From contig NZ_CP035310.1 of the NCBI RefSeq assembly GCF_004114695.1, positions 2,649,501-2,713,500 of the forward strand: a stretch of 64,000 bases of DNA, written 5' to 3'. The translations under genes and the position numbers were made by a program. Positions 56,854 to 64,000 of this stretch are shown here, in pieces; the first letter of the stretch is position 1, and every line of letters starts with the position of its first letter. Source of the stretch: Erythrobacter sp. HKB08 (GTDB taxonomy: Bacteria > Pseudomonadota > Alphaproteobacteria > Sphingomonadales > Sphingomonadaceae). Below the pieces are notes generated by a model. That model worked only from the letters and a program-made list of their open reading frames with translations. It had not been told where the DNA came from and made no database searches.

Positions 56854-56938
56854 ATCATCTCTCCCTACGACTGGCCCGATTCAACGTGACAGATTCGTCC
56901 TCCTATGCAACCTTTCTTGTCGGAGAGAGGAGAAGGCG

Positions 56939-58177
56939 ATGGCCACAGCCGCAAAGGAAGGGCGCGCGATCGCGCCGGTCGATGTCAGCCGCGAAGCGCT
57001 ATACGTGGAGGACAGCTGGCGAGAGCCATTCAAGCTCCTGCGCCGCGAGATGCCGGTCAGCTATTGCCCGGAAAGCCCCTATGGCCCCTACTGGTCGGTC
57101 GTCACGCATGACCTGGTGAGTGCAGTCGAGCTCGATCACGAGACTTTCTCCTCGAGCTGGAAGAACGGCAACATCACCATCACCGACCCGCCGCCCGAGA
57201 GCAATCTGCCCAATTTCATCGCCTCGGACCCGCCGGTTCACACGGCACAGCGCAAGGTCATCCAGCCGGCCTTCGCGCCGAGCCAGATGAAGATGCGCGA
57301 GCTGCAGGTGCGCGAACGCTGCTCCTACTTGCTCGACAAGCTGCCGCTGGGCGAAACTTTCGATTGGGTCTCGCAGGTCTCGATTCCGCAGACCATGGGC
57401 ATGCTCTGCATCCTGTTCGGGATGGACCCGGACGAGGAAGCTGCCGACCTCAAACGCTGGTCGGACTATGCCGGGGGCGTGAGCGAGAGCAGCAATACCG
57501 ACGAATTCCGCGCCGAGTGGATGGTCCAGATGCAGGCCATGCTCGCCCGCTTCGACGAGCTTCTGGAAGAACGCCGCCAGGCACCGCCGACCGACGACCT
57601 GCTGAGCCGCATGGTCCATTCCGATGCCATGGGGAACCTCACCCCGATGGAACGGCTCGCCAATATCGCCCTGCTGATCGTCGGCGGAAACGACACGACG
57701 CGCAATTCGATCAGCGGGCTGGTCGAGGCGCTCGACACCTATCCCGACCAGCTCGATGCGCTGCACGGCGATGCCGCGCTCATTCCCAATGCCGCGCAGG
57801 AAATCATTCGCTGGCAGTCGCCCGTACTCCACATGCGCCGCACGACGACGCGCGACACCGAACTAGGCGGCCAGCACATCCCGGCGGGCGAGAAGGTCGT
57901 CATGTGGTACATCTCCGCCAATCGCGACGAGAGCGTTTTCCCGGACGCGGAGAAGTTCGATGTCGCGCGCAGCAATGCGCGCCGCCATCTCGCCTTCGGC
58001 CATGGCATCCACCGCTGCGTCGGTGCGCGGCTCGCGGAAATCCAGATCGCCACGATCATCGAGGAGATCGTGGCGCGCGGCTGGAGGATCGTGCCGCAGG
58101 GCAAGCCGACCCGCCTAGCGAGCCCGTTCCTCAGGGCCTTCACCGAAATGCCGGTGAAGCTGGAGAAGCGCGGCTAG
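56939..58177 (+). CDS. cytochrome P450, CYP153-like
   Basis: 412-residue soluble bacterial P450. I-helix LLIVGGNDTTRNSISG (acid/alcohol pair), EIIRW (ExxR) and heme loop FGHGIHRCVGARLAE with ligand Cys360 are present, so it should be active. The GGNDTTRN segment and SDPPVHTAQRKVIQPAF recall CYP153 alkane hydroxylases; CYP subfamily needs a tree. ATG 56939 follows GAGAGGAGAAGG. No ferredoxin or reductase gene is in the window, so electron partners must be elsewhere. Confidence 0.93.
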   Translation: MATAAKEGRAIAPVDVSREALYVEDSWREPFKLLRREMPVSYCPESPYGPYWSVVTHDLVSAVELDHETFSSSWKNGNITITDPPPESNLPNFIASDPPVHTAQRKVIQPAFAPSQMKMRELQVRERCSYLLDKLPLGETFDWVSQVSIPQTMGMLCILFGMDPDEEAADLKRWSDYAGGVSESSNTDEFRAEWMVQMQAMLARFDELLEERRQAPPTDDLLSRMVHSDAMGNLTPMERLANIALLIVGGNDTTRNSISGLVEALDTYPDQLDALHGDAALIPNAAQEIIRWQSPVLHMRRTTTRDTELGGQHIPAGEKVVMWYISANRDESVFPDAEKFDVARSNARRHLAFGHGIHRCVGARLAEIQIATIIEEIVARGWRIVPQGKPTRLASPFLRAFTEMPVKLEKRG

Positions 58178-58178
58178 C

Positions 58179-58580
58179 TCAGGCGATCCGCAGCATGGCA
58201 GCGCCCGCGAGCGCGAGGCCGCACAGGAACGTCACGCCGGTCCAGAAACGATGGATCGCGGCGAGGTTCTTGAGCCAGACCTGCATGTAGAGATCGCAGA
58301 TCGCCATCACGACGAGCGCCTCGGCCATCATCAGCGCGCCGATCACCTTCATCACCTGCGCCAGCAGGTCGCCGCTGGTCCATGGGGCCGCGAGGTAGAT
58401 CGCGGCACCGACGAACAGCTCCATGAAGCCGCTGAGCAATTGCAGCGCGGGCGAGCGGTCGACCTCGTCGATCATCTTGCGCCACAGGCCCGGCTGGCGG
58501 AATGCGCCGATGGACACGGATATCGCGAACAGGCCGAGCAGCAGCGCGCTCCAGCCGACGAGATCGAGCGGTTCGGTCAT
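58179..58580 (-). CDS. four-helix membrane protein, paralogue of the thiC-operon protein
   Basis: 133 residues with helices at about 10-28, 50-70, 80-105 and 113-132 (VGWSALLLGLFAISVSIGAF, GFMELFVGAAIYLAAPW, VMKVIGALMMAEALVVMAICD, HRFWTGVTFLCGLALAG). It aligns along its length with the 135-aa riboswitch-controlled protein at 53820-54227. No domain recognised. It lies one base past the P450 stop, convergent, and just downstream of the next FMO gene on its strand, with which it is probably co-transcribed. Confidence 0.75.
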   Translation of the reverse strand: MTEPLDLVGWSALLLGLFAISVSIGAFRQPGLWRKMIDEVDRSPALQLLSGFMELFVGAAIYLAAPWTSGDLLAQVMKVIGALMMAEALVVMAICDLYMQVWLKNLAAIHRFWTGVTFLCGLALAGAAMLRIA

Positions 58581-58598
58581 TTTGGTCCTCCGGCGCGG

Positions 58599-60149
58599 TC
58601 AGTCGGCATGCGCCATGTCGGCTTCGGCGGATTGCGGAGTCGCCGTGTAGGCGAATTCTGGACCGTCGAGGTCGATCGCGGGAATCTCGACCCGCTCGGT
58701 CCAGTAGTCCTGGTTGTGCCGCCACTCGGGCTTGTCCCCGCGGCGCGGCATCTTGTCGAGCCCGCGCATCAGGTAGCCCGGATTGAAGTTGTCCGCCTCG
58801 ATCCAGGGCAAGAGCTCCATGTCCTTGTCCTCCGGCCGGAACTGCACTTCGACGCGGCGCGCGCCCTGCTCGTCCATGTGGTTGAGCAGCGAGCACACGA
58901 AATCGCCGAGCATGTCGACGCGCAGCGTCCAGCTGGCGCGGAAATAACCCATGACCCACACCATGTTCGGCACGCCGGTGAACATCATCCCGCGATAGGT
59001 CACGGTGTCGTGCCAATCGACCTGCTTTTCATCGACGAAGAAGGGGATGTCACCCATCACGGACAGCTGGAAACCGGTCGCCGCAACGATCAGGTCGGCC
59101 TCGATCTCCTCGCCCGAGGAGGTCATGACACCCTTCTCGGTGAAGCGGTCGATGGTGTCGGTTACGACTGTAAGCTTGCCCTCGACCGCGCACCGAAACA
59201 CGTCGCCCTCCGGACAGAAGGCGAGGCGCTGCTGCCACACGCGATATTTCGGGGTGAAGTGCGGTTCGAACTCGAAGTCCGGCTTGCCGGTGAAGGCGCG
59301 CACGAGTTCCTTCAGCTCCTCGAAGACCGCCTCGGGCTCCTCGAGGCAGCGCTTGGTCAGCATGTCCTGGTCGTACATGATCTGCTGGCGCACCACGCGG
59401 TGCACGGTCGGTTCGTCGACGCCGACCTCGCGCAGTCGGTCGGCCAGCTCGTTCTTGTTCTCGCTGCAGAAGAAATAGGTCGGCGAGCGCTGGAGCATGG
59501 TGACGTGCTCCGCCTTCTCGGCAAAGGCCGGGACGACCGTCGCCGCCGTTGCGCCCGATCCGATGACCAGCACGCGCTTGCCGGCATAGTCGTAATCGGG
59601 GTCCCACTTCTGTGCATGGACGAAGTCGCCCTTGAAATCCGACAGGCCCTTATCCTGCCATTCCGGCGGGATGTAGGGCGTCTTGTGGTCGTAATAGCCC
59701 TGGCACATCCACAGGAAGTTGCAGGTGAAGACCATCCGCTCCCCGTCCGACAGGCGGGTCGCCTCGACGGTCCACAGGTCGGTCTCGCGCGAGAAGCTGC
59801 AGCGATCGATCCGGTGGCCGTAGCGGATGTGATCGCCGATGCCGTTCTCGTCGATCACCTCGCCCATGTATTTGAGAATTTCCTCCGCGCTCGCGATCGG
59901 CGCGCCGACCCACGGCTTGAAGCGGTATCCGAAAGTGTAGAGGTCGCTGTCCGAGCGCACGCCGGGATATTTGTGCGTCTCCCACGTGCCGCCGAAAGTG
60001 TCCTTCATCTCGAGGATCACATAGCTCTTGTCCGGGCACTGGTCCTGCAGGTGGTAGGCCGAGCCGATGCCGGAAATACCCGCCCCGACGATCAGCACGT
60101 CGACATGGCCGCCGGACTGCTTGCCGATAATCTCTTCCATCGCGTTCAT
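58599..60149 (-). CDS. flavin-containing monooxygenase, BVMO type
   Basis: 516-residue class B flavoprotein monooxygenase. FAD motif VLIVGAGISGIGSAYHL near residue 20, TFGGTWETHKYPGVRSDSDLYTFGY (BVMO signature), FKGDFVHAQKWD (FxGxxxHxxxWD) and NADPH motif VLVIGSGATAATV, then ATG-type AATGFQLS near the end. MNAMEE at ATG 60149 has GAGAGGAG upstream. It is divergent from the nitronate monooxygenase gene, with an FNR-like box between. Confidence 0.93.
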   Translation of the reverse strand: MNAMEEIIGKQSGGHVDVLIVGAGISGIGSAYHLQDQCPDKSYVILEMKDTFGGTWETHKYPGVRSDSDLYTFGYRFKPWVGAPIASAEEILKYMGEVIDENGIGDHIRYGHRIDRCSFSRETDLWTVEATRLSDGERMVFTCNFLWMCQGYYDHKTPYIPPEWQDKGLSDFKGDFVHAQKWDPDYDYAGKRVLVIGSGATAATVVPAFAEKAEHVTMLQRSPTYFFCSENKNELADRLREVGVDEPTVHRVVRQQIMYDQDMLTKRCLEEPEAVFEELKELVRAFTGKPDFEFEPHFTPKYRVWQQRLAFCPEGDVFRCAVEGKLTVVTDTIDRFTEKGVMTSSGEEIEADLIVAATGFQLSVMGDIPFFVDEKQVDWHDTVTYRGMMFTGVPNMVWVMGYFRASWTLRVDMLGDFVCSLLNHMDEQGARRVEVQFRPEDKDMELLPWIEADNFNPGYLMRGLDKMPRRGDKPEWRHNQDYWTERVEIPAIDLDGPEFAYTATPQSAEADMAHAD

Positions 60150-60202
60150 TGCGCGCTCCTCTCTCACTTTCGCAATCATGCGCGCCCCCGCGCCACTATA
60201 CA

Positions 60203-60216
60203 TTGATCGAGGTCAA
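60203..60216. promoter_or_regulatory. FNR/FixK-like box between divergent oxygenase genes
   Basis: TTGATCGAGGTCAA matches the TTGAT-N4-ATCAA consensus at nine of ten half-site positions. It lies 54 bases upstream of the leftward flavoprotein start and 67 bases before the rightward nitronate monooxygenase start, so an FNR/FixK/Anr-type regulator could control both. Regulator not in window. Confidence 0.45.
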
Positions 60217-60282
60217 ACTTCGCATGGCCTGTTGCTCGTCCCGGCGCGTTCGTTAAACCCTTGGTCCAAAGGGAGAGAAATT

Positions 60283-61401
60283 ATGCCGTTCCGGATGACC
60301 GAGATGGTGGGATGCGAATTCCCGCTGTTCGCCTTTTCGCATTGCCGCGACGTGGTCGCCGCCGTGAGTCGCGCAGGCGGCTTCGGAGTGCTGGGCGCGG
60401 TGAGCTTCACGCCCGAACAGCTCGAACAGGAACTTGCCTGGATCGACGATCACGTGGATGGCAAGCCCTACGGCGTCGACGTGCTCATCCCCGAAGTGCA
60501 GGCGGTCGAAAAGCAGGTCACCTCCGACGAGATCGTCGCCCTGATCCCGAGCGAATATCGCGACTTCACGCGCCAGATCCTGAGCGAAGCGGGGATCAGC
60601 GACGACGGAACTTCGCCGCTCGGCGGATCGCAGCGCCCCAATACCTCGCTCGGGCAGGAATTGCTCGAAGTCAGCTTCAACCACCCGGTCCGGCTGATCG
60701 CCAATGCACTCGGGACCGCACCGCCGGAAATGATCGCTGCAGGCAAGAAGCACGGCATCCCCGTCGCGGCGCTCGTCGGTGCGAAGGAGCATGCGATGAA
60801 GCAGATCGAGGCCGGGGTCGACATCATCGTCGCACAAGGCGGCGAAGGCGGCGGGCACTGCGGCGAGGTCTCGACCATCGTGCTGATCCCCGAAGTACTC
60901 GAAGCGATCGAGGAAGCGGGCAAGGACATTCCCGTCCTCGCGGCAGGCGGCATCATGAATGGCCGGCAGATGGCCGGGATGATGGCGATGGGCGCGGCGG
61001 GCGCATGGTGCGGAAGCGTGTGGCTCGCCACCAGCGAATCCGAGACCAACGAAGTCTTCCGCGAGAAGATGGTCGAGGCGACCAGCCGCGACACCATCCG
61101 CTCCAAGCACCGTACCGGCAAGTACAGCCGCCAGCTGCGTTCCGGCTGGCATGCGCGGTGGGAGGAACAGGGCATGCCCGCCCTCCCCATGCCGCTGATG
61201 ATGCTGCTGTCCGAACCGGTGCTGCGCGCGATCGACAAGGCAGCGGTCAACGGGAACCCGCAGGCGCAGGCGCTGTGCACCTATTTCGTCGGCCAGGGCG
61301 TCGGCCTCGTGCGCGAAGTGCGCGGCGCGGGCGCGGTCGTGCAGGACTTCAAGGAAGACTTCCTGCGCGGCTTCGAGAACCTGTCCGAGGCGCTGGCATG
61401 A
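60283..61401 (+). CDS. nitronate monooxygenase (NMO) family protein
   Basis: 372-residue FMN TIM-barrel protein of the NMO/2-nitropropane dioxygenase family. DVVAAVSRAGGFGVLGAVSFTPEQL, VGVDIIVAQGGEGGGHCGEVSTIVLIPEV-type FMN loop (DIIVAQGGEGGGHCG) and PVLAAGGIMNGRQMAGMMAMGAAGAWCGS are characteristic. The family includes enzymes of unsaturated or nitro compound oxidation; the substrate is open. GGGAGAG precedes ATG 60283. It is overlapped by the next FMO gene (ATGA). Confidence 0.9.
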   Translation: MPFRMTEMVGCEFPLFAFSHCRDVVAAVSRAGGFGVLGAVSFTPEQLEQELAWIDDHVDGKPYGVDVLIPEVQAVEKQVTSDEIVALIPSEYRDFTRQILSEAGISDDGTSPLGGSQRPNTSLGQELLEVSFNHPVRLIANALGTAPPEMIAAGKKHGIPVAALVGAKEHAMKQIEAGVDIIVAQGGEGGGHCGEVSTIVLIPEVLEAIEEAGKDIPVLAAGGIMNGRQMAGMMAMGAAGAWCGSVWLATSESETNEVFREKMVEATSRDTIRSKHRTGKYSRQLRSGWHARWEEQGMPALPMPLMMLLSEPVLRAIDKAAVNGNPQAQALCTYFVGQGVGLVREVRGAGAVVQDFKEDFLRGFENLSEALA

Positions 61402-62750
61402 GCGCCCTTCCGCGCGTCTGCATAATCGGCGCGGGCTGTTCGGGCTTTACCACGGCCAAGCGGCTGCAGGACTTCGGCATCCCCTTCGACATTTTCGAAG
61501 CCTCGGACGACATCGGCGGCAACTGGTATTTCGACAATCCGAACGGCATGTCCGCCTGCTACAAGAGCCTGCATATCGACACCTCGAAATGGCGCTTCGC
61601 GTTCGAGGACTATCCGGTTCCCGACGACTGGCCCGACTACCCGCATCATTCGCAGCTGCTGCAGTATTTTCACGACTACGTGGATCACTTCGGCCTGCGC
61701 GAACACATCACCTTCAACACGCGGGTCGAGAAAGCGAAACGGCGCGAAGGCGGCGGGTGGGACATCACCCTCTCGAGCGGCGAGACGCGCAGCTACGATG
61801 CGCTCGCGGTCGCCAACGGGCACCACTGGGCCGCGCGCATCCCGGATTACCCGGGCGAGTTCACCGGCGAACAGCTGCATTCCCACAGCTACCGCAGCCC
61901 GTTCGAGCCTGTCGATTGCGTTGGCAAGCGCGTACTGGTCGTCGGCATGGGCAATTCTGCGATGGATATCGCAAGCGAGCTTTCGCAGCGGCCCATGGCG
62001 GACAAGCTGTTCGTATCGACTCGGCGCGGCGTGTGGATCTTCCCGAAATACTTTCGCGGCCAGCCGCTCGACAAGAACCCGGCGCCTGCATGGATGCCCA
62101 AGAAGGTGCGCCAGTGGCTCGGCGCGCGCATGGTCAAGAACCTCGTCGGCAAGATGAGCGATTACGGCCTGCCCGAACCGGAAATCGGCCCGTTCGAAAG
62201 CCACGGCACCGTGTCGGGCGAGTTCCTGCTTCGGGCCGGATCGGGCGACCTGACGGTCAAGCCCGCGATCGAGAAGCTCGACGGCGACGGGGTCGTCTTC
62301 ACCGACGGCACGCGCGAGCAGATCGATGTGATCGTCTGGGCGACAGGCTACGACATCAGCTTCCCCTTCTTCGACGAACCTTCGTTCAAGGCGGATGCCG
62401 ACAACCGCCCGCCGCCGCTGTTCAAGCGGATCATGAAGCCGGAGGTGCCGGACCTGTTCTACATGGGGTTAGCCCAGCCTCTGCCGACGCTGGTCAATTT
62501 CGCCGAGCAGCAGTCCAAGCTGGTCGCGGCCTATCTCGCAGGGGAATATGCCCCGCCACCGCCTGAGACGATGCACGCGATCATCGCGGCGGACGAGGAA
62601 TATCACACCGGCCAGTACTACAAGGCGCGCCGGCACACGATCCAGCTCGACTTCGACGACTACGTCCGCGACCTGAAGAAAGAGATCGAGCGCGGCCGGA
62701 AGCGGGCGGAGAAACAGGGCAAGGCAATGCCCGTCCCGGCTGCCGCCTAG
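61398..62750 (+). CDS. flavin-containing monooxygenase (FMO)
   Basis: 450-residue FMO. FAD motif VCIIGAGCSGFTTAKRL, GGNWYFDNPNG, FxGxxxHSxxY-type FTGEQLHSHSYR, NADPH motif VLVVGMGNSAMDIASEL and WATGYDISFPFFDE match the FMO group and not BVMO. ATG 61398 overlaps the NMO stop by four bases (ATGA), so the two are co-translated. The likely job is N- or S- or carbon oxidation in the same pathway as the P450 and BVMOs. Confidence 0.92.
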   Translation: MSALPRVCIIGAGCSGFTTAKRLQDFGIPFDIFEASDDIGGNWYFDNPNGMSACYKSLHIDTSKWRFAFEDYPVPDDWPDYPHHSQLLQYFHDYVDHFGLREHITFNTRVEKAKRREGGGWDITLSSGETRSYDALAVANGHHWAARIPDYPGEFTGEQLHSHSYRSPFEPVDCVGKRVLVVGMGNSAMDIASELSQRPMADKLFVSTRRGVWIFPKYFRGQPLDKNPAPAWMPKKVRQWLGARMVKNLVGKMSDYGLPEPEIGPFESHGTVSGEFLLRAGSGDLTVKPAIEKLDGDGVVFTDGTREQIDVIVWATGYDISFPFFDEPSFKADADNRPPPLFKRIMKPEVPDLFYMGLAQPLPTLVNFAEQQSKLVAAYLAGEYAPPPPETMHAIIAADEEYHTGQYYKARRHTIQLDFDDYVRDLKKEIERGRKRAEKQGKAMPVPAAA

Positions 62751-63193
62751 CGGCGCTCCTGCGGGATGACCGCCATGGTCAGGCGCGAAATGCAAACAAG
62801 CTTTCCGGTATCGTCGGTGATGCGGATCGACCAGATCTGCGTCGTGCGACCGATGTTCACCGCCTCCGCCTTCGCGGTGACGTAGCCCGAATAGGCCGGG
62901 CGCACGTGGTTGGCGTTGATCTCCATGCCGACCGCTACGAATTTTTCGCGGTCGATGCAGAAACTCGCCGCGACCGAGCCGATGGTTTCGGCAAGCACGA
63001 CCGAGGCTCCGCCATGCAGGCGCTTGAACGGCTGCTGCGTGCGCTCGTTCACCGGCATGCGGGCGGTAACCCAGTCATTGCCGGCTTCGAGGAATTCGAT
63101 GCCGAGGAAACCCGGCATGCAGCCCTCGCCCAGCGAGGTCATCGGTTCGAGGGGCGGGAGCTTGCCGCCCCACCAGATCATGTCGTCGCTCAT
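62747..63193 (-). CDS. PaaI family hotdog thioesterase
   Basis: 148-residue hotdog thioesterase: FKRLHGGASVVLAETIGSVAASF (catalytic Asn/Gln-Asp region replaced by the usual PaaI HGG and Glu), VGMEINANHVRPAYSGYVTAKAEAVNIGRTTQIWSIRI. ATG 63193. It overlaps the FMO end by four bases, convergent. Acyl-CoA or aryl-CoA substrates are usual. It may serve the oxygenase cluster. Confidence 0.88.
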   Translation of the reverse strand: MSDDMIWWGGKLPPLEPMTSLGEGCMPGFLGIEFLEAGNDWVTARMPVNERTQQPFKRLHGGASVVLAETIGSVAASFCIDREKFVAVGMEINANHVRPAYSGYVTAKAEAVNIGRTTQIWSIRITDDTGKLVCISRLTMAVIPQERR

Positions 63194-63248
63194 CGGCGCA
63201 GCTTGTGGCGGGAGGCAGGCACGCTGTCCATGCCTCCCGCCTAAAGCT

Positions 63249-64000
63249 TTACTTCGAGGCCTCAATCCAGCGGTTGATCTTCTGTTCGAGCACCGCGAGC
63301 GGAAGCGCACCGGTGCCGAGCACCTGGTTGTGGAATTCCTTGATATCGAAATCCTCGCCCAGTTCGGCTTCGGCCTTCTGGCGCAGTTCCTGGATCTTGA
63401 GCGCGCCGACCTTGTAGGCGAGCGCCTGGCTCGGGATCGCAATGTAGCGCTCGACTTCCGAGACCACTTCGGTCCGGGTCATGCCCGAATTTTCGAGCAT
63501 GAATTCGATTGCCTGGTCGCGGCTCCAGCCCTTGGAATGCAGGCCCGTGTCGACGACGAGGCGCATGGCGCGAAGCTGCTCGTCCTGCAGCGTGCCATAG
63601 CGGTTCCACGGATCATCGAAGAAGCCCATTTCGTAGCCGAGCGTCTCGGAATAGAGCGCCCAGCCCTCGATGAAGGCGGTGGTGCCACCGAAGCGCATGA
63701 AAGCAGGCAGCGCCTCGTTTTCCTGCGCGAGGCTGATCTGGAAGTGGTGGCCCGGCGCGCCTTCGTGCAGGTAGAGCGTGACGTTGCCGGTCGTAAGGCG
63801 GCTCGGCAGGTCGTAGGCGTTGAAGTAGAAAGTGCCGGGGCGCGAACCGTCGGGGGCGCCCTGCTGGTAGGAACCGCCCGCGCTGAACTGCTCGATCGCC
63901 GGATCGTAGGGCTTGATCTCGAGCGGGGTGACCGGGAGCACGGAGAAGTACTCGCCGATCTTCTCGTCGACTTCGCGCCCGATGCGATAATAGTCCTCGG
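63249..64000 (-). CDS. DUF885 metallopeptidase-like protein, partial (5' end off window)
   Basis: The last gene is cut by the window edge; 250 C-terminal residues are read. DUF885 features: YDPAIEQFSAGGSYQQGAPDGSRPGTFYFNAYDLPS, the zinc-binding HEGAPGHHFQISLA and FIEGWALYSETLGYEMG. Its frame continues upstream through the end (EDYYRIGREVDEKIGEYFSVLP). Members are secreted or cytosolic peptidases of unclear substrate. The full protein is probably about 600 residues. Confidence 0.85.
   Translation of the reverse strand, partial: EDYYRIGREVDEKIGEYFSVLPVTPLEIKPYDPAIEQFSAGGSYQQGAPDGSRPGTFYFNAYDLPSRLTTGNVTLYLHEGAPGHHFQISLAQENEALPAFMRFGGTTAFIEGWALYSETLGYEMGFFDDPWNRYGTLQDEQLRAMRLVVDTGLHSKGWSRDQAIEFMLENSGMTRTEVVSEVERYIAIPSQALAYKVGALKIQELRQKAEAELGEDFDIKEFHNQVLGTGALPLAVLEQKINRWIEASK

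Noticed and set aside
60261-61397. In-frame 5' extension of the FMO reading frame through the NMO gene
   Set aside because: The true FMO start is ATG 61398, coupled to the NMO stop; the earlier part is a shadow of NMO.

Overview
The window is GC-rich, densely coded chromosomal DNA from an alphaproteobacterium. Protein character, gene neighbourhoods (ybgC-tolQRAB-pal; hisBHAF followed by hisE and a HIT protein) and the many secreted or lipoprotein hypotheticals point to Sphingomonadales, most likely Erythrobacteraceae (Erythrobacter/Qipengyuania/Altererythrobacter type). This placement is inferred from protein likeness, not from a marker gene. No rRNA, tRNA, insertion sequence, integrase or CRISPR array was seen. 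No gene-free stretch exceeds 300 bases.

Layout. 1-7.9 kb: a periplasmic cyclophilin, a DUF1905 protein, the single long ppGpp synthetase/hydrolase, a GH16 lipoprotein, hemF, a PdeM-type phosphoesterase, and infC, which appears to start at a rare ATA codon and is followed by a clear terminator. 7.9-14.7 kb: an anion symporter, a PLP-dependent sulfur amino-acid enzyme behind a structured leader, an ATP-grasp protein, purT, a short-chain dehydrogenase (SDR) homologue lacking its catalytic residues, and a J-domain protein. 15-24.9 kb: housekeeping operons for the Tol-Pal envelope machine, histidine biosynthesis (with a 57-residue PEP-CTERM protein inside), SspB and guanylate kinase.

25-34.4 kb is a catabolic block of two divergent operons that meet at a LiuR-like palindrome: SDR plus two acyl-CoA dehydrogenases leftward; SDR, GPH-type permease, ACAD10/11-like dehydrogenase, zinc alcohol dehydrogenase and ACAD10/11-like kinase rightward. 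The kinase/dehydrogenase pair is the split form of a two-domain animal enzyme and suggests hydroxy-acyl-CoA catabolism. 34.4-50.1 kb is a run of small conserved or secreted genes: S8 and S41 proteases, dapD, an M19 dipeptidase, SWIB, fasciclin (with a C10 tract just upstream of its start), a hibernation factor and others.

50.2-51.9 kb is one visibly AT-richer gene for an unrecognised three-helix membrane protein, the best sign of lateral transfer here. It is followed by thiC, which sits in a TPP-riboswitch operon with an uncharacterised four-helix membrane protein. 54.4-62.8 kb is an oxygenase cluster: two Baeyer-Villiger-type flavoprotein monooxygenases, a P450, a nitronate monooxygenase, an FMO and a paralogue of the riboswitch-controlled membrane protein, with an FNR-like box between two of the transcription units. 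The window ends inside a DUF885 metallopeptidase-like gene.
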